Shown piece after piece: positions 8,349 through 17,186 of a stretch of 64,000 nt of DNA. A program made the translations under genes and the position numbers. Source of the stretch: Nitrospira sp. Lineage in GTDB: Bacteria > Nitrospirota > Nitrospiria > Nitrospirales > Nitrospiraceae. The first letter of the stretch is position 1; the number at the start of each line of letters is the position of its first letter. The DNA is taken from positions 1 to 64,000 of the forward strand of contig JARFXQ010000010.1 in assembly GCA_029194725.1 (NCBI GenBank), given 5' to 3'. The notes beneath the pieces are model-generated. The model worked only from the letters and a program-made list of their open reading frames with translations. It had not been told where the DNA came from and did not search any database.

Positions 8349-9739
8349 CTCACCCCTCTGGACATTCGACCGGAAGATTGACGAGCGACATCCACCAGCA
8401 TGGTCCCGACCTGTGGCTGACTGGCAAAGTGCAAATGGCTGTAGAGCGCCAACACGTTGCCGACTGTCAGCCCATCCTGTCCCTTTGAAAGTCCTCCCGC
8501 ATCGCTCAGCGCACAGGAATATTGAAGTGTACCCCTCGAAACCAACGTGGAATAATGGAATTCATGGCCTCGTACCGTGACGCCGACCTCACCAAGCATG
8601 CAGCGTTCCGAACATTCCACCGTTCTATATCCCAACGTAAGGCTCTGTTTCTGCATGACTGCTTCAGCCGGAAAGATTCCGACCATCCCATGCGAGCAGC
8701 TATCGAAATCGCGGATCGATTCCGTGAGATACATCATCCCGCCGCACTCCGCATAGATCACGCCGCCGCGCTCGGCAAACTGCCTGATGGCTGCTCGCAT
8801 CGCTCTGTTCTCGGCCAGAGCCTCGCCATATAATTCCGGATATCCCCCGCCAAGATACAGCATATCGACGTCCGGCAACACGTGGTTGTTCAATGGAGAA
8901 AAGGTCACGACTTCAGCGCCGGCCGCTTCCAGTAACTCAAGATTATCCGGATAGTAAAAGCAAAATGCCCGATCCTGTGCCACGGCGATTCGAACCGTAC
9001 GACCGCGGCTCTGTATGACCGGCGGAGACGCTGCTGCCGAAAATGTATCGCTCGAATGGGCAAGGGCTTCGATACGATCCAGATCGATTGTTTCCAGTGC
9101 AGCCGTTGTTAACCGCTGGTGGAGGTGATCCTCGCCTTGTTCCAGAGGCATGACCAGCCCGAGATGGCGATCGCGGATGGCCATAGCGGGATCCGAACGC
9201 AAGTATCCGACAGAAACCACATCGGTCTCTTGCTCCACCGCGACCCTAAGCAATTGGTAATGGCCCTCACTTTCGACGCGATTGAACAACACTCCCGCCA
9301 CCCGCAACTCAGGATCAAAGCGCGCGTAACCCGCCACCATTGCCGCAGCGGAACGGGCCATTGCGCTTCCGTCCACAACGAGCAGCACGGGGGCGTTCAA
9401 CTGCTTCGCCAATTCAGCCGTACTGCCGACTTCATTCACCGGCGAGCTCCCGTCGAACAGCCCCATCATTCCTTCGATAATGGAGAGATCCGCATCGGCC
9501 GCGGCACGAGCAAAGATCGAACGATTCAGTTCCGCCCCCAACATCCACCCGTCAAGATTTCGAGACGGACGGCCGGTGGCCGCCCGGTGATGACTCGGAT
9601 CGATAAAGTCCGGTCCGACTTTAAACGGCTGGACCAGGCGGCCTCGCTCACGCAAGGCCGCCAAGATCGCCAATGTCGCCGTCGTCTTGCCGACACCACT
9701 GGACGTACCGGCAATGACCAATCGTGGATAACGTCTCAT
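8345..9739 (-). CDS. cbiA: cobyrinic acid a,c-diamide synthase CbiA
   Basis: Glutamine-dependent amidase acting on the a and c side chains of (hydrogeno)cobyrinic acid. The 464-aa protein has the P-loop GTSSGVGKTT near residue 11, a central dethiobiotin-synthase-like domain, LYLGGGYPELYG, and the class I amidotransferase nucleophile in YAECGGMMYL. It follows the btuB-like gene by only 6 nt and overlaps the cobO relic by 4 nt. Its presence implies that a corrin ring is made elsewhere in the genome or that unamidated corrinoids are salvaged. Confidence 0.95.
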   Translation of the reverse strand: MRRYPRLVIAGTSSGVGKTTATLAILAALRERGRLVQPFKVGPDFIDPSHHRAATGRPSRNLDGWMLGAELNRSIFARAAADADLSIIEGMMGLFDGSSPVNEVGSTAELAKQLNAPVLLVVDGSAMARSAAAMVAGYARFDPELRVAGVLFNRVESEGHYQLLRVAVEQETDVVSVGYLRSDPAMAIRDRHLGLVMPLEQGEDHLHQRLTTAALETIDLDRIEALAHSSDTFSAAASPPVIQSRGRTVRIAVAQDRAFCFYYPDNLELLEAAGAEVVTFSPLNNHVLPDVDMLYLGGGYPELYGEALAENRAMRAAIRQFAERGGVIYAECGGMMYLTESIRDFDSCSHGMVGIFPAEAVMQKQSLTLGYRTVECSERCMLGEVGVTVRGHEFHYSTLVSRGTLQYSCALSDAGGLSKGQDGLTVGNVLALYSHLHFASQPQVGTMLVDVARQSSGRMSRGVR

Positions 9740-9745
9740 CGTTTT

Positions 9746-11770
9746 TTAGATCGGAAGATCGTAATTCATGCGCACTCCGCCGAAGATCGAACGGATCGGC
9801 GTGCCGAAGTAAAGAACTTCTTCGTACTTCTCATTGAACATGTTATCGAAACGCAAGTAGGCCTGGATCTGTTTCGTGACATCGTAACTTGCCGACAGAT
9901 TCCAGACCAAAAAAGCCGGGATCGAGCCTTCATTCCCAACGCTGTTGAATCGCTGGCCAAAGTAGCGCCCCTCCAGATTGGCGCGCACACCATCAATGGG
10001 CTGATAGCTGATGATCGTCGAAACTTGATTAAGCGGCCACTTGGGAAGCCGTATATCCGGACCGCTGCTGAGATCCTGCGTAGCCGCGTAGGTATACTGG
10101 ACAAGCAGATCCAAGTTTTTTATCCATGGTTTGTCGCGAAACACTTTCAGCTTCGTGGTCACTTCTACCCCTTGAGCCCTAGCCAACCCCGCATTCTGAG
10201 CACAGAAGCCGAACGAATTAGGAGCCGTACACTCGGTCGGATCGAACACCGACAAGATAAGGTTACGATAGCGCGTCCAAAAATATCCGACACTGATGCT
10301 GCCTCGATCATGAGGCAGCGTCTGTTCGATGGCAGCATCCAACGACTGACTTTTTTCCGGTTGCAGATTCGGATTGCCGAATCCCGGGAAAAACAGCTGG
10401 TTGATCGTCGGCGCACGAAATCCGGTGGCATAGCTCCCGCGCAGCTTTGTGCCGGTTTCCTTGACCAGGTACCCACCCGTCACACGATAGGTTGTGGCGC
10501 TTCCGAAGACGTTGTAGGCGTCATACCGAACACCGGCGGTTCCGAACAAACGATCCCAGAGATTCAACTGAGCTTCTCCGAACCCTGCTTGGCTACTGAG
10601 TGTCTTATCCGAAAAGGTAGCTGTCTGCGTGAGCAGATCCATATTGCTGCCCTTCTGCTCCCGAAACTGATAGCCTGCCGTTAACAACAACGGTTTGCCG
10701 ACCTGGATATTGTGCTGCCATTCAATCCGGTTGCTCGTTGTCTCAATTTGAGACATAAAGGGAAACCCGATCGGTCCTGTCGCTCCGGTCACGAGGTTAC
10801 GTTCGACCGTTCCCCCGTTGCTCACAAGATTGTCGGTCGCTCGTGACAAGGTCAGCTGTTGCGACCACCAGGTGGTCATCGGTTGCACATAGGTGCCTGC
10901 GTAGACGTATTGCGTGCTTTGTGATCCTGCTCCCAACACATCCGCCGGATCGGAGGCAAAGGTGACTGGATTAAACGCAAATCCGTCAAAATTCACGATG
11001 CCGTCCATCCAACGGAAACTAAAATCCAGCCTTCCATCCTTTGGAAGGTCGGCACCGAATCTCACGGATCCTTGCCAGTTGTGATATCCATCGCGCTCAG
11101 CCGCCCCACGCCGATAATTGATCGCCGAAAAACCGGCCGTATCCCAGCGGGTGATTGCTCCAGAAAAATCTATGGGGCCCTTCTTGCCGACTAGATTGGC
11201 TCCTTCTCGAAGCGAGACGAACGAGCCGTACTCGGCAAAACCGGAGATGTTGGGCTTGCCACGGCCCCGCTTTGTTGTGATGTTGATTACGCCCCCCATC
11301 GCATCCGATCCCCACAGCATACTCTGACTTCCTCGCAAGATCTCGATCCGCTCAATGTTGTCGGACGTGAGGTTGGCAAAGTCATAAGTGCCGATCGTGG
11401 CACTATTGACGATCGCCCCGTCGATTAAAACCATCGTCTGCTCCGGCGTCCCCCCACGTATCCGTACATCCACGACCGTGCCGGGCCCACCGCTCTGGTT
11501 GACCGATAGTCCTTGTGCCCAGCGGAGCACCTCTGCAACTGTCCTGACCTTTCGCTGCTGCATCTCTTCGCCGGTGATCACCTCCACGGCGCTCGTGACT
11601 TGTTTGGCAGGCATTGGGGTTTTGGTGGCGCTCACGACGACTTCCGGAACTTCGACCTCCGGTTGGTCGGCCATCGCAATCTCCTGAGCCGATGCAGGAT
11701 AGGCGAGAGCGATCATCCATGGAATGAGAGCACAGGCACGGAACCAACGACGGGCTGAAAACCGCAACAT
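9746..11770 (-). CDS. btuB: TonB-dependent outer-membrane receptor, BtuB-like
   Basis: Outer-membrane gated channel, probably for cobalamin or cobinamide. The 674-aa product begins at the ATG at 11770 with a GGGAGG ribosome-binding site 7 nt upstream. A signal peptide ending near PASAQ is followed by a TonB-box-like VPEVVVSATKTP, a plug domain (about residues 45-150, with IRGGTPEQTMVLIDG) and a beta-barrel to the C terminus. The last residue is Ile rather than the usual aromatic. Substrate assignment comes from the cobalamin riboswitch in the leader and from the adjacent B12 genes. Confidence 0.88.
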   Translation of the reverse strand: MLRFSARRWFRACALIPWMIALAYPASAQEIAMADQPEVEVPEVVVSATKTPMPAKQVTSAVEVITGEEMQQRKVRTVAEVLRWAQGLSVNQSGGPGTVVDVRIRGGTPEQTMVLIDGAIVNSATIGTYDFANLTSDNIERIEILRGSQSMLWGSDAMGGVINITTKRGRGKPNISGFAEYGSFVSLREGANLVGKKGPIDFSGAITRWDTAGFSAINYRRGAAERDGYHNWQGSVRFGADLPKDGRLDFSFRWMDGIVNFDGFAFNPVTFASDPADVLGAGSQSTQYVYAGTYVQPMTTWWSQQLTLSRATDNLVSNGGTVERNLVTGATGPIGFPFMSQIETTSNRIEWQHNIQVGKPLLLTAGYQFREQKGSNMDLLTQTATFSDKTLSSQAGFGEAQLNLWDRLFGTAGVRYDAYNVFGSATTYRVTGGYLVKETGTKLRGSYATGFRAPTINQLFFPGFGNPNLQPEKSQSLDAAIEQTLPHDRGSISVGYFWTRYRNLILSVFDPTECTAPNSFGFCAQNAGLARAQGVEVTTKLKVFRDKPWIKNLDLLVQYTYAATQDLSSGPDIRLPKWPLNQVSTIISYQPIDGVRANLEGRYFGQRFNSVGNEGSIPAFLVWNLSASYDVTKQIQAYLRFDNMFNEKYEEVLYFGTPIRSIFGGVRMNYDLPI

Positions 11771-11804
11771 GAAAACCTCCCTTTGACTCGAAGGGTGTCG
11801 ATAA

Positions 11805-12035
11805 TCCCGGCAGTCGGGTCTCCTGACTTGCGGCTCGTCGTTTCTCTGCGCCTTCCCATGCGCCAAGGCACACAGTGGCACGTTGCAGAGTCACTCCCCG
11901 CTTACAGTGGCGGCACCGTGATGGATTTGCACCATCTTCCCCGTCGCTGTCGGTGTGGTCTTAAAGCATCCCCCAGAATAATTGTTGTGCACCCAGTTTC
12001 CCATGCAGGAGAGGGGTGCCTCTCTTCCTGCCCTT
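11805..12035 (-). promoter_or_regulatory. cobalamin riboswitch upstream of btuB-cbiA-...-cobQ
   Basis: Read on the minus strand, the leader contains the conserved core with GGTGCAAATCCATCACGG, GCCGCCACTGTAAGCGGGG, and near its 3' end the B12 box (AAGTCAGGAGACCCGACTGC, about 11809-11828). These are the defining parts of the AdoCbl riboswitch. The B12 box ends about 40 nt before the btuB start, so ligand binding could mask the ribosome-binding site or act on transcription. The 5' boundary is approximate. Confidence 0.92.
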
Positions 12036-12067
12036 TACAATCTGTCATGCATTCGAAAGCCCTCGCC

Positions 12068-12838
12068 TCAATTTCGGACATAGTCGACGGCATATCGTGG
12101 AGAACGCAGAGCCATGTTGTCGAAATCCCAGCTGAACGTCAGCACGGCGGATTTCTTGGACCGATGGGTGAGGAGCCGCCTGCCGTCCTTCACGACAAGA
12201 CTCGGAGCGTCCCAAAAATCCAGCGTCTTCTCTGCGCCCGTTCTATTACAAACGATCAACGGAAGTCCTGTTTCATAGGTCCGCTGCTCCCATTCCCCAT
12301 TCGGACCGTGAACCCCCGGGCCCCATGAGGCAGGAGACACGAAGATCTGCGCGCCTTCAAATTGAAGTGCACGGGCAATATTCGACGTATAGACATCGCT
12401 GCAGACAAGTACGCCGACCTTGATCCCATCACACTCGATCGGAGCGGCGCTGTCACCGGGACTCGACCATGACAGCGAATCGCTTATCACGTTGATCTTG
12501 CGATGTTTACCAAGGATCTCGCCGGTCGGGCCGATGACAAACACCGAATTGTAGAACCGCTTGCCGTCGCGCTCCGGGCACCCCAGAAATACGGTTCGTT
12601 TCAATGTCTTGACCAGCTTGCAGACCTGTTGCATCCAGGGGTCGGGCTGCGGCTCTATCCAATCTGAACCGACGACCTGTGCGAATTGCAGTCCGCAGAC
12701 CGCAAGCTCAGGGGTCACGATCCAGTCGGCCCCGTTCCGGGCAGCATGCTTGATAGCCTCGACAATCACGTACCGGTTCTGCGTGACTGCCCCGGGAACC
12801 GTCTCCAAATGAAGCAGTGCGATCTTGCCCCTTCTCAT
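12068..12838 (-). CDS. carbon-nitrogen hydrolase (nitrilase superfamily)
   Basis: A 256-aa amidase-fold protein with the Glu-Lys-Cys catalytic set: Glu in VTPELAVCG, Lys in GKHRKINV, and Cys in VLVCSDVY. Family members cleave amides, nitriles or N-carbamyl groups; the substrate here is unknown. It is the last gene before the btuB riboswitch, and its ATG lies 1 nt after the btuD stop codon, so it belongs to the btuFCD unit. A GTG start at 12862 inside btuD is possible but lacks conserved sequence. Its place suggests a role in corrinoid side-chain or amide metabolism, but that is inference. Confidence 0.8.
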   Translation of the reverse strand: MRRGKIALLHLETVPGAVTQNRYVIVEAIKHAARNGADWIVTPELAVCGLQFAQVVGSDWIEPQPDPWMQQVCKLVKTLKRTVFLGCPERDGKRFYNSVFVIGPTGEILGKHRKINVISDSLSWSSPGDSAAPIECDGIKVGVLVCSDVYTSNIARALQFEGAQIFVSPASWGPGVHGPNGEWEQRTYETGLPLIVCNRTGAEKTLDFWDAPSLVVKDGRRLLTHRSKKSAVLTFSWDFDNMALRSPRYAVDYVRN

Positions 12839-12839
12839 G

Positions 12840-13763
12840 TCACGTCCTACCGGACAGAGCACGTCCCGGAACTGTCACCCGAGGCAGGCCGGTATCAGGA
12901 TGCCGATCCACCAATACCCGGCATCGATATACGGCTTCCAATGTCCCAGGCTCAATGACCTCATCAGGAGAACCGAGCCGTGCCACTCGTCCGCGATCCA
13001 ACAACAGAATTCGGTCGCAATACTGACTCACAAGATTCAAATCATGAGAGACCAACACAATGGTGAGCCCTCGTTCCTCCTTGAGCTGTCGTATGACCCG
13101 ACAGATGTCGATTTGGTGCTGTAAATCGAGGAACGCCGTGGGTTCGTCGAGCAACAGGACCATCGGAGATTGAGCCAAGGCACGGGCGATGACGGTCCGT
13201 TGTCGCTCGCCGCCGGAAAGATCCGGCACCAGACGCTTCGCAAGATGGGCAATGTTGACTGTAGCCATAGCCTGCGCGGCAGCGGCAATATCCGCCTCGT
13301 CTTCCCAGCCGAAACCTCCAGACCACAAGGTGTCCCTCCGCTGAGCGAATCGTCCCATCAAAACCGTCTCCGCGACGGTAAACGGAAAACTCTGGTGCGT
13401 ATCCTGAGGAACATGGGCGATGAGACGAGCCATATCTTGTGGCATCAAGGCTGTCAAGTCGTCCCCAAACAAACGGACTGTTCCTTGCTGCAGACTGAGG
13501 ATGCTTGCCAGTATTTTGATCAGCGAGGTCTTTCCTGACCCGTTTGGCCCAACGATGCCGAGAACCTCTCCAACCTTGACCTGAAAACCCACGTCATCGA
13601 GAACCCAGTCGGCACCATCCGACGATCCTGCATGGTAGCGAAATCGAACGGACTCGATTTCATAGGCGAACCGGGATGCGCCATGGGCGACCCCATCGGC
13701 CGATGATTCAGATGAGATTTGCCGTCGATCCGAGCCGATCACACGAACTGATCCTTTCGCCAT
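12840..13763 (-). CDS. btuD: corrinoid ABC transporter ATP-binding protein BtuD-like
   Basis: A 307-aa ATPase of the iron/B12 (FecCD/BtuCD) importer type. It carries Walker A GPNGSGKTS, the signature LSGGERQR, Walker B VLLLDEPTA and the switch His in LVSHDLN. The first 35 residues are an unconserved leader before the core domain. It overlaps the 3' end of btuC by 25 nt. It works at the inner membrane with BtuC and the binding protein BtuF. Confidence 0.9.
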   Translation of the reverse strand: MAKGSVRVIGSDRRQISSESSADGVAHGASRFAYEIESVRFRYHAGSSDGADWVLDDVGFQVKVGEVLGIVGPNGSGKTSLIKILASILSLQQGTVRLFGDDLTALMPQDMARLIAHVPQDTHQSFPFTVAETVLMGRFAQRRDTLWSGGFGWEDEADIAAAAQAMATVNIAHLAKRLVPDLSGGERQRTVIARALAQSPMVLLLDEPTAFLDLQHQIDICRVIRQLKEERGLTIVLVSHDLNLVSQYCDRILLLDRGRVARLGSPDEVIEPGTLEAVYRCRVLVDRHPDTGLPRVTVPGRALSGRT

Positions 13764-14887
13764 AGAAGCAGGTAGAGAAACATCGGGCCACCGGTGAGAG
13801 CCGTGACGATCCCAACTGGAATTTCGCTCGGTGCCAAGATGGTTCGAGCGATCGTGTCTGCCGCCACGAGAAACATTCCTCCCGCGAGCATCGAGGCCGG
13901 TAGCAGCACGCGATGATCGGACCCGACCAGCATGCGGACCGCGTGCGGCACGACCATGCCGACAAAGCCGATCATGCCACTCACCGATACGACCGCTCCC
14001 GTCAACAGAGCAGCGAGAAAAAACAATTGTTTTTTTACTCGCTCAGTCTCAACACCCAATGAACGCGCTGTCTCCTCACCAAAAGTCAGGATATTCATAA
14101 TCTGAGCCTTCTGCAGAAGGAGAGACGCTCCTCCCACCACATACAGAGCGAACATCGACAGGATGCCGTAGCTCGACACCATCAGGGAGCCCATCAACCA
14201 CGCGATGAGTCCGGCCGACCGATTGGGGTCCATAATCGATGTGATGAACATGATCAACGCGGTCAGCATGGCATTCAGAATAACGCCGGCCAACAACATG
14301 CTCTGAATCGGCAAGCGCCCCCGCGAGCGAGCCAATCGATACATCGCCCCTAGGGATAACAAACCCCCGACAAACCCGAAGAGAGGCAGCGCAGGCAGAA
14401 ACGCCAGCGTCGTGCCGATGCCGAACAGCATGGCTAACGACACTCCCAACGCTGCTCCGCTTGAGACGCCAAGGACGTAGGGATCCGCCAGGGGGTTTCT
14501 GAGGAGGGCTTGCAGCGCCACACCCACTACCGCGAGACTGCCTCCGACGAGAAAACCGGTCAAGACACGGGGTAGGCGGATATGGAGCATGATCACGGCG
14601 GAGGTATCGGTTCCTGCCCTATCGAGTGCTCCGCTACCTGACCATCCACTCAACGCCGATAGGGCAATTCCCAGGTCGATCTTTGTCGCTCCGAACTGAA
14701 GGCACAACAGGCACACAGCCAAGCTCACCACGAGGAGGCTGCCGATGATCGCGATCCACCGCTGAAACGTCAGGATCGCTCCGCTGTTCTTCCATTGCTG
14801 CAGCTGCTCGCGTCCGACTTTCGTCAACGGAGGAGAAACGATCGGAGACGAATCGACCGGTGCGAGTTGTGAAGTCGGTGTGGCCAT
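13739..14887 (-). CDS. btuC: corrinoid ABC transporter permease BtuC-like (FecCD family)
   Basis: A 382-aa polytopic permease of the FecCD/BtuC family. Characteristic segments are HIRLPRVLTGFLVGGSLAVVG, QALLRNPLADPYVLGVSSGA and FVGMVVPHAVRMLVG. There is a 35-residue hydrophilic N-terminal extension before the first membrane helix. AAGGGG lies just upstream of the ATG at 14887. It starts 9 nt after the btuF stop and is translated together with btuD. Iron siderophore permeases share this family; the riboswitch decides for corrinoids. Confidence 0.9.
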   Translation of the reverse strand: MATPTSQLAPVDSSPIVSPPLTKVGREQLQQWKNSGAILTFQRWIAIIGSLLVVSLAVCLLCLQFGATKIDLGIALSALSGWSGSGALDRAGTDTSAVIMLHIRLPRVLTGFLVGGSLAVVGVALQALLRNPLADPYVLGVSSGAALGVSLAMLFGIGTTLAFLPALPLFGFVGGLLSLGAMYRLARSRGRLPIQSMLLAGVILNAMLTALIMFITSIMDPNRSAGLIAWLMGSLMVSSYGILSMFALYVVGGASLLLQKAQIMNILTFGEETARSLGVETERVKKQLFFLAALLTGAVVSVSGMIGFVGMVVPHAVRMLVGSDHRVLLPASMLAGGMFLVAADTIARTILAPSEIPVGIVTALTGGPMFLYLLLWRKDQFV

Positions 14888-14896
14888 AGGACCCCT

Positions 14897-15952
14897 TTAC
14901 CGATTCACCGATGAGGACAGATCCAGCTCCGGATGCACGATCTCCGCTAACATTCGTAGCGCCTGCACAATACGCGGTCCTGGGCGGTTCACAATACTGG
15001 AGGGAATCTGTCGCAGCCGTCCTGCTTTGACGGCAGTCATCCCAGTCCACTGCCGCCAAGTTCGCTGTTCACTTTCGGAAATTCCTTCGGCCTGCCCCAC
15101 CGGAAAGATCAATACCTCAGGGTCTTCCAATAACACCGTTTCCATGCTTAAACGCGGATAGGGCGCGGCACTCTTGGCCGCGACATTGATACCACCCGCA
15201 AGTCTGATCAACTGATCGATGAAACTCCCCGGCCCGACCGTAATCAACGGCTGACTATTGAGGACATACAACACGCGGACCGGCGGTGCTTTCTCCATCC
15301 TCAACTTGATCTCGATGAGTTCCTGTCTCAGACTCATCGTCAAATCGTTTGCGGCAGCCGGATGACCTAACATCCGTCCGAGTGTGACGAGGTGAGCCAG
15401 AATATCTTCGATCGTTATCGCGGCCATCACAAACACCGGCACCTTGAGCTGCTCCAACGCAGCAACGACATCCGGCCTGAGAAATTCCTTCGGCGCCAAG
15501 ACAAGGTCCGGTTGAAGCGCCATCACCGCTTCGAGATTGGGATTGGAGTAGCCGACTTTTGCTTTGGCTGCCGCTTCGGGCGGGAAATCACAAAAATCCG
15601 TCACGGCGACCAGCCGATCTCCTGCGCCGATGGCAAACACCATTTCCGTAACGCTGGGGGCTAGGGAGATAATCCGGACAGGCGGCTTGGCCAAATAGAT
15701 ATTCCTTCCGGCATCGTCCACAAACGATCGTGACGACACATGCGCCATGAACGGCATGCCGGTGAGGATTCCCTGTTGCCGTCGCTTCATCTCACCATAA
15801 TCTCCTTGCCAACATTCAGCCGCCTGTGTAAGAAACACAGACAGCACCACCAGTAGCCACATGCTCGCGACGGGGCGATATCGATGCCATTGGCCCAAAA
15901 GAAAAATCCCCAAGGCCTGAATAGACCCTGAGGATTGCACCCGGTTCTTCAT
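14897..15952 (-). CDS. btuF: corrinoid-binding periplasmic protein BtuF-like
   Basis: Helical-backbone substrate-binding protein of about 351 aa, with an N-terminal membrane or signal segment around residues 30-48 (SMWLLVVLSVFL). The family hallmarks are RIISLAPSVTEMVFAIGAGD, VGYSNPNLEAVMALQPDLV and, near the C terminus, NRPGPRIVQALRMLAEIVHP. Two starts are plausible (GTG 15958, ATG 15952); I choose the ATG preceded by a GGTGAGG sequence. It is the first gene after the upstream cobalamin riboswitch and delivers ligand to BtuCD. Confidence 0.88.
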   Translation of the reverse strand: MKNRVQSSGSIQALGIFLLGQWHRYRPVASMWLLVVLSVFLTQAAECWQGDYGEMKRRQQGILTGMPFMAHVSSRSFVDDAGRNIYLAKPPVRIISLAPSVTEMVFAIGAGDRLVAVTDFCDFPPEAAAKAKVGYSNPNLEAVMALQPDLVLAPKEFLRPDVVAALEQLKVPVFVMAAITIEDILAHLVTLGRMLGHPAAANDLTMSLRQELIEIKLRMEKAPPVRVLYVLNSQPLITVGPGSFIDQLIRLAGGINVAAKSAAPYPRLSMETVLLEDPEVLIFPVGQAEGISESEQRTWRQWTGMTAVKAGRLRQIPSSIVNRPGPRIVQALRMLAEIVHPELDLSSSVNR

Positions 15953-15989
15953 CCTCACCAGTTCCCCAGCCTCGAGGGAACGACGGTCA

Positions 15990-16240
15990 ATTCTCCGAGC
16001 AGGTCTTCTGGCTCATGGTTCATCCTACTCCCCGGCCTTCCCATCCGAAAACTGTGACGAGTGATGGGTGACGCGCAATGAGTTACAACAACTGGAACCT
16101 ACTCATCACTCGTCACCGATCACCCTTCACTGCCTTTCAGACAGTGGTTCTCGCGGGTTTCGTCCCCATTGACAGCGGCGGGACCACGAGGGATTCACAC
16201 CCTCTTCCCTTACTCAGGAGTTATAGTGCTCAGCACAATA
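15990..16240 (-). promoter_or_regulatory. cobalamin riboswitch upstream of btuFCD
   Basis: On the minus strand this leader has GGGAAGAGGGTGTGAATCCC, CCGCCGCTGTCAA and the B12 box (GAGCCAGAAGACCTGCTC, 15997-16014). Between the core and the B12 box there is an unusually long arm that includes a 16-bp stem formed by 16054-16069 and 16101-16116 with one G-U-type mismatch. The riboswitch would repress corrinoid uptake when AdoCbl is plentiful. Its boundaries are approximate. Confidence 0.92.
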
Positions 16241-16455
16241 GGAGAGACCGCCAAATCTTGTCAAGTTCGATCATGCCCAGCTTCTTGTCCTACTCCATCG
16301 CAGAAGCGTCCGAGGCTTGTGAGCGTTCGGCAGGCTATGGTACCATCCGCTCGCTAACTTCGATTTCATCCGCCTACGGAGAGATGTCGCCGGAGACTCA
16401 ATAGAGTCACGGCTGTAAATCTGTGGGCTCCACTCAGTGGAAAGGGAGTACGACT

Positions 16456-16647
16456 GTGGCCTTACAATGTGAGATTTGCCAAAAGAAGCCTGTATCCGGC
16501 AACAATGTCAGTCACGCGAACAATAAAACCAGGCGAGTGTTCAATCCTAATATCCAGACAGTTCGTGCCTTGATCGGCAAGACTCATCGGCGTATTCGGG
16601 TATGCACCCGATGTTTGCGTTCAGGGCTTGTCCGTAAAGCGGTCTGA
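16456..16647 (+). CDS. rpmB: 50S ribosomal protein L28
   Basis: The 63-aa product starts at a GTG (16456) with GGGAG 7 nt upstream; the ATG at 16423 is in frame but lacks homology. It is the zinc-binding C+ form of L28, with CEIC at the N terminus and CTRC near the C terminus. The motifs [15 protein letters not shown] and [11 protein letters not shown] are typical. It is convergent with the next gene and divergent from the riboswitch leader. Confidence 0.95.
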   Translation: MALQCEICQKKPVSGNNVSHANNKTRRVFNPNIQTVRALIGKTHRRIRVCTRCLRSGLVRKAV

Positions 16648-16670
16648 CGGCTTCTTCGCTCCACAAAAGA

Positions 16671-16985
16671 CTACGGCACCTCCCAGACAATCCGACCTCC
16701 TCGCTCGACCAACTTGATGACCGACCGTTCATCAGGAGAGAGGGTCAGGGTACGGTTGCCGTCCTTGCTCTTCAGGACGAGCCCGACTTCGCCATTCGCA
16801 TCCAACCCAAGACCGGCTCGAGCTTTCCCCTTTGCATCCAACAGTAAGAACTCTTCGGCGTTCACCCCATTTGGCTTCTGCGCCTCAACCGGTCTTGGCG
16901 AAAGTAACTGAGTACTCATCACGCCACCGAATGTCCCACCGATGAATGCCATTCCGCAAAGCACAATCATCTGCTTGTGCCTCAT
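16671..16985 (-). CDS. small exported or membrane-anchored protein, unknown function
   Basis: A 104-aa protein from the ATG at 16985 (AAGGGG upstream). It has an N-terminal hydrophobic segment (residues 5-22) that could be a signal anchor, followed by a soluble domain with repeated short beta motifs such as FLLLDAKGKARAGLGLDANG and GLVLKSKDGNRTLTLSPDE. Proteins with this GxxRAxLG pattern are common in Nitrospirota, but I know no function. Confidence 0.7.
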   Translation of the reverse strand: MRHKQMIVLCGMAFIGGTFGGVMSTQLLSPRPVEAQKPNGVNAEEFLLLDAKGKARAGLGLDANGEVGLVLKSKDGNRTLTLSPDERSVIKLVERGGRIVWEVP

Positions 16986-17186
16986 GATTACCCCTTTCGT
17001 GAAGTCAACGCGACGACATTGATGCAACATCGGAGGATCTTATGCGAGGGATCGCCCAACGGCAACCGACCCGCCCAGGATCAAACAAGCTGTCTCTCTG
17101 GCAGGTTTTGATGGGGAAGGATCGAAAACTAAGATCGGAGCGGAACCCGGTGCCAGAAGAGAGCGTCCTGTCTCGCGCTCTATCGA

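Noticed and set aside
9119..10684. Long 521-codon frame on the plus strand
   Set aside because: It lies antisense to cbiA and the btuB-like gene, has no family likeness and no start signal; it is a shadow of high-GC codon use.
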